DNA of 60,495 bases, from contig JAEZJM010000007.1 in the NCBI GenBank assembly GCA_023415775.1, positions 1 through 60,495 of the forward strand, written 5' to 3'. This document shows positions 50,409 through 56,217 of the stretch, one piece after another. The stretch comes from Bacillota bacterium. Its GTDB lineage: Bacteria > Bacillota > Negativicutes > Sporomusales > UBA7701. Within the stretch, counting starts at the first letter, position 1. Every line of letters begins with the position of its first letter. Both the position numbers and the translations under genes were made by a program. Under the pieces are notes generated by a model, which worked only from the letters and a program-made list of their open reading frames with translations, ran no database searches and was not told the DNA's origin.

Positions 50409-50789
50409 CTATTTGGCAGTGAGTTGTCTCCCCATGCAGGCGGACAGTAAATAAGTCGCTAAGGTGTTCAGGCTTACATCTTCTTCTTCAGCTCTTCGGG
50501 CTAAATCTCTATGCAGGGAGCGCGGAATCCGCAGGTTAAATTTCCCGCTATATTCATCTGCTTCTGGAACCGGCTCGGGAATTTCTATCCCTTCCTCCAA
50601 AGCAGTCTCGATCCAGGCGCTTTTCGCGTCTGCAATCATATGCAACGTCTCTTCCGGAGTTTCACCCTGAGTAAGGCACCCCGGTAAGTCGGGGATCGAC
50701 GCTACATATCCACCCTCTATCGCCGGATGAAGCTCAATTTTGTACGGCAATAGATTATAATAAGCAAGGTCCCTCCTCTTTTCGCTCAT
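50409..50789 (-). CDS. hicB: HicB-family antitoxin
   Basis: Antitoxin of 126 aa. The N-terminal partially degraded RNase-H-like fold has IEGGYVASIPDLPGCLTQGE and TPEETLHMIADAKSAWIETA. The C-terminal ribbon-helix-helix/Arc-like part, FNLRIPRSLHRDLARRAEEE, binds DNA. It lies downstream of hicA on the same strand. The TAGGAGGA RBS precedes ATG 50789. It should neutralise HicA and repress the pair through the AGTACC-N6-GGTACT sites at 51197-51250. Confidence 0.88.
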   Translation of the reverse strand: MSEKRRDLAYYNLLPYKIELHPAIEGGYVASIPDLPGCLTQGETPEETLHMIADAKSAWIETALEEGIEIPEPVPEADEYSGKFNLRIPRSLHRDLARRAEEEDVSLNTLATYLLSACMGRQLTAK

Positions 50790-50921
50790 TCCGATTTTCC
50801 TCCTAGAGTTATATTCGGCTTATTCGGTTATCGAATAGCCATTTAAGTGTTCTTTCTTCAAAATCTGGGGAGGTTTAGTCTTAAATCGACTATATTGTCT
50901 TATAGAGCCCCCGTGCAGGAA

Positions 50922-51164
50922 CTACTTGTCAAAGCAGTCTCCAATGGCTTCTAAAGCAAGCTCCACATATCTCTCTTTTAGATGCGGTTGATGAAGGGGC
51001 ACCGTCACTATTTTGCCATCCTTGGTATACGTGTAGTGACTTGAACCACTTCTGGGCTGTCGCCGCTTAAACCCAGCCCTTTCAAGTAGTTTGTCCAGTT
51101 CGTCAAATCTTACTTCCTTACGGTTATTACGAACCTTCTCAAGCAGCTTTATAAGTTTACTCAT
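50922..51164 (-). CDS. hicA: HicA-family mRNA interferase toxin
   Basis: Toxin of 80 aa with a double-stranded-RNA-binding-like fold. Residues 20-40 (DELDKLLERAGFKRRQPRSG) lead to the active-site histidine in GSSHYTYTKDGKIVTVPLHQ (about 43). Free HicA cuts mRNA on and off the ribosome. It is the promoter-proximal gene, with hicB following after 132 bases, a longer gap than usual. Confidence 0.87.
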   Translation of the reverse strand: MSKLIKLLEKVRNNRKEVRFDELDKLLERAGFKRRQPRSGSSHYTYTKDGKIVTVPLHQPHLKERYVELALEAIGDCFDK

Positions 51165-51196
51165 CTCATCACTGCACCAATCCTTTCTCCAGCGTT

Positions 51197-51250
51197 AGTA
51201 CCGCCGGTGGTACTATAATCCCCTGAGAACATAGTACCATATACGGTACT
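51197..51250 (-). promoter_or_regulatory. Two operators of the hicAB operon
   Basis: AGTACC-N6-GGTACT at 51197-51214 and again at 51233-51250, centres 36 bases apart, upstream of hicA. Two identical half-site pairs fit two HicB dimers bound on similar helix faces. Confidence 0.7.
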
Positions 51251-51323
51251 AAAAAGCAAGGGAGGATCGACAATTTCGAACACATATCACGGGAAGTATT
51301 AAAATGAAGGCAGGTGACGGCAG

Positions 51324-51722
51324 ATGACAGGCCACGGTGAAAAATATACCCGCAAGCAGGAACAGGCGATTATTGCCTTGATGACGGCCCCGACAATGGC
51401 GGATGCGGCGAAGGCCGCGGGAATATCGGAGATTACCCTTTGGCGGTGGCTCCAGCTGCCTGCGTTCTTGCAGCGGTACAGGGAGGCAAAAAGGCAGGCG
51501 TTCGGGCAGGCGATATCACAACTGCAGCAGGCGGCCGTCGATGCGGTCAGAACCCTGCGAGCAGTGGCCACTGATGAAGAGGCTTCGCCTTCGGCCCGGG
51601 TGAGCGCTGCCAGGGCAATCCTGGAGATCGGCGTTAAGGCTGTCGAGATCGAAGACCTGACGGCCAGGCTGGAGGAGTTGGAGGCGAAAGTCGAGGGGCG
51701 TCTGGCGGACGGTCGGCCATGA
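51324..51722 (+). CDS. phBC6A51-like HTH protein (small-terminase-like)
   Basis: Protein of 132 aa with an N-terminal helix-turn-helix (APTMADAAKAAGISEITLWR) and a long helical C terminus (AFGQAISQLQQAAVDAVRTL, ARVSAARAILEIGVKAVEIE, LTARLEELEAKVEG). This matches the phBC6A51 family found near phage terminase genes. No large terminase subunit is present here, so it may act as a regulator or as a packaging factor for a helper phage. The stop overlaps the next start by four bases. Confidence 0.72.
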   Translation: MTGHGEKYTRKQEQAIIALMTAPTMADAAKAAGISEITLWRWLQLPAFLQRYREAKRQAFGQAISQLQQAAVDAVRTLRAVATDEEASPSARVSAARAILEIGVKAVEIEDLTARLEELEAKVEGRLADGRP

Positions 51723-52153
51723 TAAGGCAGCGAATCATCCGCCTGACGAGAAGGCTTAACCAAATAATTGACGAAGAAGGGCCCGGCGTGCTGTTTCTAG
51801 ACTTGAACGGGGAAGGGGAGATGATCCGTTGCCACAACTGGCAAAGCGGCTGCCCGACCTTGCCTTGTGCCCCCTGTGAGAGATGCAGGCTAGGTTCGCC
51901 ATACCATCAGGTAATGATCATCGACGATGTTTGGATTAAGGAAGAGGGGGCCCCTCCGGCGGCCGTCGAAGCAGTTTTCACACAACAGGGTGAAAACCCT
52001 CAGGGTGGCCAACCTGCGCCTGCTGTGGAGGCTACCGGGCGCCAAAGGGAAAAGGATGGCAGGTTATACCTGAAGGAGCCAGAGCTGTCGCCGAGGAAAC
52101 GCGCACTTGCACGCAGAAGGGAACAGGAAGGAATCCCGACTGAATGGGTGTAG
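51719..52153 (+). CDS. Cys-rich hypothetical protein
   Basis: Protein of 144 aa coupled to the previous gene (ATGA overlap). The first half has a cysteine cluster, CHNWQSGCPTLPCAPCERC, near 38-56 that could hold zinc. The second half is Pro/Gln/Gly-rich and then basic (SPRKRALARRREQEG). No family recognised. Confidence 0.5.
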   Translation: MIRQRIIRLTRRLNQIIDEEGPGVLFLDLNGEGEMIRCHNWQSGCPTLPCAPCERCRLGSPYHQVMIIDDVWIKEEGAPPAAVEAVFTQQGENPQGGQPAPAVEATGRQREKDGRLYLKEPELSPRKRALARRREQEGIPTEWV

Positions 52154-52515
52154 AGCCCGTGGGCTATCATGACAGGGAAAAAGGCAGGGCCGAGGGGAAC
52201 ACTCACGGAGGACAAAATAAAACGGTCTGGGGGCCGCTGAGAGGGGCGAGGGGTTCACCATCATGGTGAAGGGCGAGGAAGCCTCCGTCAAAGTGACGAA
52301 TCCCTCATACGTCGAAATGGCGAGTGGAGTTGAATTACGGTCGCCGGGCAGAGATGCCCGGTCTTTTTTTGTCGGCTGTCGGGTTACTCTTCTGTGGTAG
52401 GAGTAATCCCCAGTCTTTATGGTAGTTTTCGTACCACAGGACGAAAACCCCGCTGGCAGGGAAATGCTTCCTTTTGCCGAAATATGGGAATAATAGTAAA
52501 AGGAGGTATGACTGA
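52154..52515. other. Gap with tiny frames and a terminator
   Basis: Two short plus-strand frames, 52169-52240 (23 aa, Lys/Arg/Gly-rich) and 52263-52400 (45 aa), have poor ribosome sites; the second runs through the terminator hairpin at 52344-52370. A second hairpin, GTTTTCG/CGAAAAC, lies near 52424-52446. I see nothing else. Confidence 0.3.
52344..52370 (+). terminator. Terminator
   Basis: CCGGGCA and TGCCCGG, then TCTTTTTTT. Confidence 0.8.
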
Positions 52516-52848
52516 ATGCACGTGAGAATCTTTTCTCGTCGATGGGGCCACGACGACACCTATGAGATTAATAAAACAAAGACTGGTTGGTATGTCAAAT
52601 CCGGCGCTGAGGGTGGCGCGGATTGCGACAAGAGAGGTAAGCCACATCTGTTTAAATGCCTTGACCATGATAGCATTAATTACCCTGAAGAACTCGGCGG
52701 CTACTTAGAATGGCTTTGGGAACGAGCTGAGGAGAAACATCTATCCCCCGAAGAGATTCAGGAACAACTCGACTTGCTTGCCGAATGGATTTCGACGGTC
52801 GAGAGAAGTTCTCCCCAAGGAATTTGGAACTGGCCAAAGTATAAATAA
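52516..52848 (+). CDS. Hypothetical protein, 110 aa
   Basis: Small soluble protein with a basic beta N-terminal part (MHVRIFSRRWGHDDTYEINK), a GWYVKS strand and a central HDSINYPEELGGYLEWLWER segment. It ends in SPQGIWNWPKYK. I recall similar sequences among orphan genes of gene cassettes and phages but cannot name a family. AAAGGAGG is 11 bases upstream of ATG 52516. It is flanked by terminators on both sides, so it is a stand-alone cargo gene. Confidence 0.55.
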   Translation: MHVRIFSRRWGHDDTYEINKTKTGWYVKSGAEGGADCDKRGKPHLFKCLDHDSINYPEELGGYLEWLWERAEEKHLSPEEIQEQLDLLAEWISTVERSSPQGIWNWPKYK

Positions 52849-52854
52849 GTCTCT

Positions 52855-52878
52855 AAGAGCCTTCGGGCTCTTTTTTTT
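52855..52878 (+). terminator. Terminator
   Basis: AAGAGCC, TTC loop, GGGCTCTT and a run of T. Confidence 0.85.
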
Positions 52879-52976
52879 GCCCGGTCCGGCAGGCGGCGGC
52901 CTCGGCGAATCGGGGCAGAGTCAGAATTTCTGACGGTGCTTTTTCGCCACAGATGGCGAATGCCGTAGTAGGTAAA

Positions 52977-52988
52977 TAATCAGGATTA
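52977..52988 (+). repeat. TAATCAGGATTA motif
   Basis: The same 12-mer occurs at 50343-50354 and 54490-54501. One-mismatch copies lie at 47066-47077 and, on the minus strand, 46324-46335. All are between genes of element 2. Confidence 0.55.
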
Positions 52989-52991
52989 GAA

Positions 52992-53095
52992 AACGTTAAT
53001 AAACGTAACTAAACTAATACAAAGATTAATAAACGGTATTGACAAGACTCCCGCCCAGATTTATACTAAAAGCAAACAAACGTTAATAAACGTAA
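52992..53095 (+). repeat. Iteron-like repeats around a promoter
   Basis: AACGTTAATAAACGTAA at 52992-53008 and 53079-53095, with a diverged copy GATTAATAAACGGTA at 53024-53038. One copy ends right before the -35 and another starts 11 bases after the -10 of the promoter at 53039, so binding should repress it. The layout also fits replication iterons. Confidence 0.6.
53039..53067 (+). promoter_or_regulatory. Consensus promoter of the recombinase operon
   Basis: TTGACA at 53039-53044 and TATACT at 53062-53067, 17-base spacer. Confidence 0.8.
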
Positions 53096-53126
53096 GCAAA
53101 AGTAAGTATAATGAGGGGCGAACGAG

Positions 53127-53309
53127 ATGAATAAGGCCGAATTAGCGAACCTGGCCGAAACACTGGGCTGCCTTCAAACGCTGGCTATGGACATGATTCT
53201 TAATTCCGGCAGTACCCTTTCGACCGGCGATATTCTTGAGGCCCTGGCGCCGCTCTCGAACCTTCAGGATGAAATTCAGGCTATGATCCAGGAGGGCGAC
53301 AAGGCATGA
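53127..53309 (+). CDS. Small hypothetical protein, 60 aa
   Basis: Helical acidic protein: KAELANLAETLGCLQTLAMD, then LSTGDILEALAPLSNLQDEI. ATG 53127 has GAGGGG upstream. The stop overlaps the recombinase start (ATGA). It is first in the operon behind the iteron-flanked promoter and may act with the recombinase. No family recognised. Confidence 0.55.
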   Translation: MNKAELANLAETLGCLQTLAMDMILNSGSTLSTGDILEALAPLSNLQDEIQAMIQEGDKA

Positions 53310-54247
53310 AAGACCTTATTTCCTGCGCCAATCCTTCCACCGGCTCCATGCTTCAGAGCTTCGCCGAGTTCCTTTCTATCGACGTTGCCAACGGCGACGC
53401 CAGGGAGGACACGCTGCGGAGCTATCAGTCCAATATAAAGCATTGGGTTGACTGGTGCGGCATGATTGGTATTTACCCCGCCCAGGCCACACAGGAGACG
53501 GTCAAGGCATACCGGAAGCATCTTATTGAGCGGGGATACAAGACAGGGACTATTTGCCTTAAGCTGACTGTCCTTCGCCGCTTCTACCAGGCGGCCGTCG
53601 AGCGGGCGCTGATTCAAGCGAACCCGGCGCAGAACGTGAAGGCGCCGCGAGATCGGTCCGCAAAAGAAGCCTCCACAAAGTACCTGACGGCCGGCCAGCT
53701 CGAAATGCTCATCAGATCCATTCCGGGTAATGGTGGGTTAAAATCAGTAAGGGACCGGGCAATCATTATGCTCATGGCGCTCGAAGGCCTGCGGGACGTG
53801 GAGATTATGCGGGCTAATGTGGGCGACATTGAGGATGAGCGAATCCTTATCCACGGCAAAGGGAAAGACGCATTTATTTACCCGCGCCGGGATACCCTGG
53901 CAGCGATCCGGGAGTATGCCGAGGCCAGGGGGCCAGCAGTTGCGGACACCCTCGGCGAACCCCTTTTTACCGCCGTAGGCAACCGCGCCGGCGGCCGGCG
54001 TATTTCCCGCGACGGAATCAGGACGGTCATAGATGGTTATCTAAGCGAGTTAGGGCTGAAGCGGCCGGGGCTCAGCTGTCACGCGCTGCGGCATACCTGC
54101 GGGACGCTTCTTTACCAGGAGACGAAGGACCTGGCGCTGGTGCAGGAAACCCTCCGTCACTCAAATCCGGCCACTACTTCGCGGTATGTCCATATCGTGA
54201 ACAGGGCGCAGACTCGGGCGACGGAAGCGATTCAGATATCATTGTAA
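53306..54247 (+). CDS. XerC/D-like tyrosine recombinase
   Basis: Recombinase of 313 aa, shorter than the phage integrases and lacking an arm-binding domain. The SAM-like N-terminal domain (SFAEFLSIDVANGDAREDTL) is followed by catalytic Arg in MALEGLRDVEIMRANVGD, HxxR in CHALRHTCGTLLYQ and Tyr in TTSRYVHIVNRAQ. Such enzymes resolve multimers or move small elements without a dedicated integrase. It is followed by an excisionase-like HTH gene 41 bases later, so the pair could be a module nested in element 2. Confidence 0.9.
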   Translation: MKDLISCANPSTGSMLQSFAEFLSIDVANGDAREDTLRSYQSNIKHWVDWCGMIGIYPAQATQETVKAYRKHLIERGYKTGTICLKLTVLRRFYQAAVERALIQANPAQNVKAPRDRSAKEASTKYLTAGQLEMLIRSIPGNGGLKSVRDRAIIMLMALEGLRDVEIMRANVGDIEDERILIHGKGKDAFIYPRRDTLAAIREYAEARGPAVADTLGEPLFTAVGNRAGGRRISRDGIRTVIDGYLSELGLKRPGLSCHALRHTCGTLLYQETKDLALVQETLRHSNPATTSRYVHIVNRAQTRATEAIQISL

Positions 54248-54288
54248 GGGTGTCGGTTCAACTTACACCCTTTGGAGGAGGTGATGAA

Positions 54289-54474
54289 TTGACAGCTCAG
54301 GAATGGCCGGACGTTATGACGGTCGCCCAGGTTGCCGGATACTTGCAGTTGGCAGAGAATACGGTCCGAGGCCTTATCGGGCGAAAAGAATTGCCGGCCG
54401 CCAAAATCGGCAAATCATATCGCATTAGGAAGGAGGACGTTGACGCCTACCTAAAGCAGCAAACGGAGTCCTAG
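54289..54474 (+). CDS. Excisionase-type HTH protein
   Basis: DNA-binding protein of 61 aa: VMTVAQVAGYLQLAENTVRG and LPAAKIGKSYRIRKEDVDAY, the winged helix of excisionase-family proteins. Start TTG 54289 follows GGAGGAGGTG; the longer frame from GTG 54250 would make the RBS coding. It probably directs the preceding recombinase or regulates the tiny genes that follow. Confidence 0.78.
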   Translation: MTAQEWPDVMTVAQVAGYLQLAENTVRGLIGRKELPAAKIGKSYRIRKEDVDAYLKQQTES

Positions 54475-54629
54475 GCCATGTAAGACGAATAATCAGGATT
54501 AACCAAAGCAAAGGGCCGGGCGCTGCGGACACAGCGTCACCGGCCAGGCAGACACGGGAACCAAGACGAACCCGCCGCCGCCTCCATTGTACACCAGGCG
54601 GCCGGCCGGGACAAGAGAGGGAGAGATTT

Positions 54630-54734
54630 ATGGTTGGAGAAAGCACCGATAAGCTTTTCGACTTGCTGCTTGACCTGGTCCTGATCGATGTAATTAACGA
54701 GATGAAAGCGGAGGAGGCTGCCGGCAATGGCTGA
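54630..54734 (+). CDS. Micro-ORF a of the overlapping array (34 aa)
   Basis: First of six overlapping tiny genes. GAGAGGGAG lies upstream of ATG 54630. The peptide has a polar start, then an amphipathic helix LLLDLVLIDVINEMKAEEAA and a short Gly/Asn tail. The helix and the E-M-K/E-A-E-E-A ending recur in micro-ORFs c, d and e. The stop overlaps the next start by 8 bases. Function unknown. Confidence 0.55.
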   Translation: MVGESTDKLFDLLLDLVLIDVINEMKAEEAAGNG

Positions 54735-54882
54735 AACATGGGGCGATGCAATCCGCTATTTCCGGCAGACGGATGGACTAAAGGAAATGGTTGTCGGGTT
54801 GTCGGACGCGGAATTGATGGTCGTTATTCGCATAATGCTGGATAATCTCAGTGCCGAGAAACGGACGGGGGTGCAGGCATGA
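54727..54882 (+). CDS. Micro-ORF b of the array (51 aa)
   Basis: Starts inside micro-ORF a and ends overlapping micro-ORF c (ATGA). The peptide is longer and only partly like the others: ETWGDAIRYFRQTDGLKEMV, then LSDAELMVVIRIMLDNLSAE and a basic end closing in VQA. It looks helical. No family recognised. Confidence 0.5.
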   Translation: MAETWGDAIRYFRQTDGLKEMVVGLSDAELMVVIRIMLDNLSAEKRTGVQA

Positions 54883-54971
54883 CCAGCGACGAGGTAAGAA
54901 GGTTGATTTTGGAGCTATGGTTAGAGGAATTTGCGAAGATGGAAGCAGGGGAGGCGCAGACGAATGGCTGA
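54879..54971 (+). CDS. Micro-ORF c of the array (30 aa)
   Basis: ATG 54879 overlaps the stop of b by four bases. The peptide is one amphipathic helix, VRRLILELWLEEFAKMEAGE, ending in AQTNG, a relative of a, d and e. The stop overlaps the start of d by 8 bases. Function unknown. Confidence 0.55.
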   Translation: MTSDEVRRLILELWLEEFAKMEAGEAQTNG

Positions 54972-55056
54972 AAACATTATTAGTCAACTCATGCGGGCTG
55001 TGCTGGCGGACATTATTGCGGAGATGGAAGCGGAGGCTGCCGCCCATGGCCGATAA
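54964..55056 (+). CDS. Micro-ORF d of the array (30 aa)
   Basis: ATG 54964 lies inside the end of c. The peptide reads MAENIISQLMRAVLADIIAE followed by the shared M-E-A-E ending. It aligns with e from the first residue (MA[E/D]NI, then L-R-V-L-I-I-E-M-E-A-E). The stop overlaps the start of e by 11 bases. Confidence 0.6.
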   Translation: MAENIISQLMRAVLADIIAEMEAEAAAHGR

Positions 55057-55132
55057 TATTCTTGACGTGCTGATTGATCGGGTGCTTGACAAGATTATTA
55101 TGGAGATGGAAGCGGAGGAGGCGCAGGCATGA
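55046..55132 (+). CDS. Micro-ORF e of the array (28 aa)
   Basis: ATG 55046 lies inside d. The peptide MADNILDVLIDRVLDKIIME ends in the E-M-E-A-E-E-A motif and AQA. It aligns with d along its whole length and with a and c over the helix. The stop overlaps the start of f (ATGA). Confidence 0.6.
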   Translation: MADNILDVLIDRVLDKIIMEMEAEEAQA

Positions 55133-55314
55133 CCGAGAAAAAGGCTAAGGAAAAGTTAACTTTTGATAAGCCGCTTTCACCGGAAGGCGAAGCCCGGTTG
55201 CTGGCCGCCTACAGGATTATCGCTAGAATTGCACTGCGGCGATTGCAACGTGAGAAAGCGGAAGCAGCGGCCCGAGAGCAGGCAGAGAAGGATGATCAGC
55301 GGCCGGCAGATTAG
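55129..55314 (+). CDS. Last gene of the micro-ORF array (61 aa)
   Basis: Charged helical protein coupled to micro-ORF e. It has KKAKEKLTFDKPLSPEGEAR, then a long helix IIARIALRRLQREKAEAAAR and an acidic end. No family recognised. A strong terminator at 55322 closes the transcript. Its Arg/Lys-rich helix could pair with the acidic helices of the preceding peptides, which is only a guess. Confidence 0.55.
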   Translation: MTEKKAKEKLTFDKPLSPEGEARLLAAYRIIARIALRRLQREKAEAAAREQAEKDDQRPAD

Positions 55315-55726
55315 CCAAGGTGCAGGGGGCGTGAAGTGGCCGCCCCCTGCTGTTTTCTCTGAGGGTATTCTTCCTAGGGATACCCTTTGGCGATTCGCTG
55401 CCGGCCGCCATCTCCGCATGTATGCGGAAAACCTCTGTTTTCGCCACAAGTGGAGAAGGCATTGCCACTCGTGGCAACGAGTTTCACAGGAAGCTGCAGT
55501 GTCTCAGGCGCTTTCCCCACAAGTTGGGAAAGTACAGCTTTCGCGGCGAGCAAGTGAAGGAGAAAGCTGCCGCCGCCGAGAATATGACTGGGGATACTTT
55601 TGGGGATACCGGCCCACAAATGGGGATAGTCTTTCACAAGGAAACGCCAGAGGTCACAGGGTATAAACCTAGCTTTTTCAAGGGTTCGCCAACATAAAAA
55701 AGCGTTAACAAGAGAGGTTTATTACA
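55315..55726. other. Run of hairpins and arm repeats before attR
   Basis: No gene. Hairpins: GCAGGGGGCG/CGCCCCCTGC 55322-55350 (terminator, TGTTTT after), GGGTAT/ATACCC 55363-55385 and TCCGCAT/ATGCGGA 55413-55428. Others are TTTTCGCCAC/GTGGAGAAG 55438-55458, TTGCCAC/GTGGCAA 55462-55477 and CTTTCCCCACAAGTTGGGAAAG 55511-55532 (no more than 22 bases). Then TGGGGATA occurs three times at 55590-55628, as near attL. Confidence 0.5.
55322..55356 (+). terminator. Terminator of the micro-ORF operon
   Basis: GCAGGGGGCG and CGCCCCCTGC, then TGTTTT. Confidence 0.75.
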
Positions 55727-55771
55727 CTCGCATTCAAGAGGTAAGGGGTTCGATCCCCCTCGTCTCCACCA
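55727..55771 (+). repeat. attR of element 2
   Basis: Matches 41309-41353 at 44 of 45 positions (TCAGGGG is TAAGGGG here). Confidence 0.9.
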
Positions 55772-55776
55772 AAAGG

Positions 55777-55814
55777 TAAAGAAACCTCGGACAACTGTCC
55801 GAGGTTTCTTTCTA
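55777..55814 (+). terminator. Original terminator of tRNA-Ala
   Basis: AGAAACCTCGGACA and TGTCCGAGGTTTCT directly after attR. Confidence 0.7.
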
Positions 55815-55829
55815 TTCGGCCTAAAATAT

Positions 55830-56090
55830 TTACCGCCTCGTGTTCGGGGTGGCTACCTCCCGCTCACCGATGATGTTCTTTACGCGCTCGAACAGGACGT
55901 GGGTGGTGTCGCCGCTGACGAGCTGGTCGTTGGCAAGGGCGATGGGCGTTTCGGCGCACTGGCCGCACTGGCCGAGGCAAGGCTCGGTGGATATATCGAC
56001 ATTGGTGAACTCGGCTTTGGCCTTGTCGGTCAGTTTCGCCATGCCCTCATGGGCGTTGAGATTTGTTTCGCAGAATTTGAGCGTGTTCAT
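55830..56090 (-). CDS. DUF1450 (YuzB-like) protein
   Basis: Small soluble protein of 86 aa. An N-terminal KFCETNLNAHEGMAKLTDKA segment leads to the conserved CLGQCGQCAETPIALANDQL near 52-71, with three clustered cysteines plus an earlier one (KFCE). This fits the UPF0349/DUF1450 family, thioredoxin/ferredoxin-like proteins that may hold a [2Fe-2S] cluster. ATG 56090 has GAGGTG 6 bases upstream; the longer frame has no RBS. It is divergent from the GltB-like gene, and both may serve redox metabolism. Confidence 0.8.
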   Translation of the reverse strand: MNTLKFCETNLNAHEGMAKLTDKAKAEFTNVDISTEPCLGQCGQCAETPIALANDQLVSGDTTHVLFERVKNIIGEREVATPNTRR

Positions 56091-56217
56091 GCCTGCACCT
56101 CGCATCATGTTTACTTCACGCTTATTGTGGCCGGCGGCTCTCGATTTATGCAGGCGCCGGTTAAAATCGCCGGCCGAAGCAAACACTATGGAAAGCGAAA
56201 AGCGGGAGGTGCTGGCG

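Larger units (their letters stand above)
41309..55771. mobile_element. Integrative element 2 in tRNA-Ala (about 14.5 kb), phage-derived
   Basis: Bounded by the tRNA-Ala 3' end (41309-41353) and its copy at 55727-55771, 44 of 45 bases identical. It contains integrase, HTH regulators, replication-type genes, a tape-measure protein, HicAB and a second recombinase with an excisionase. A run of tiny overlapping genes lies at the right end. No large terminase, portal, capsid, holin or lysin was found. It is either a decayed prophage or a satellite relying on a helper. Confidence 0.87.

Noticed and set aside
56188..56217. Earlier ATG of the GltB-like gene
   Set aside because: No RBS at 56188, while GGGAGGTG fits ATG 56218.
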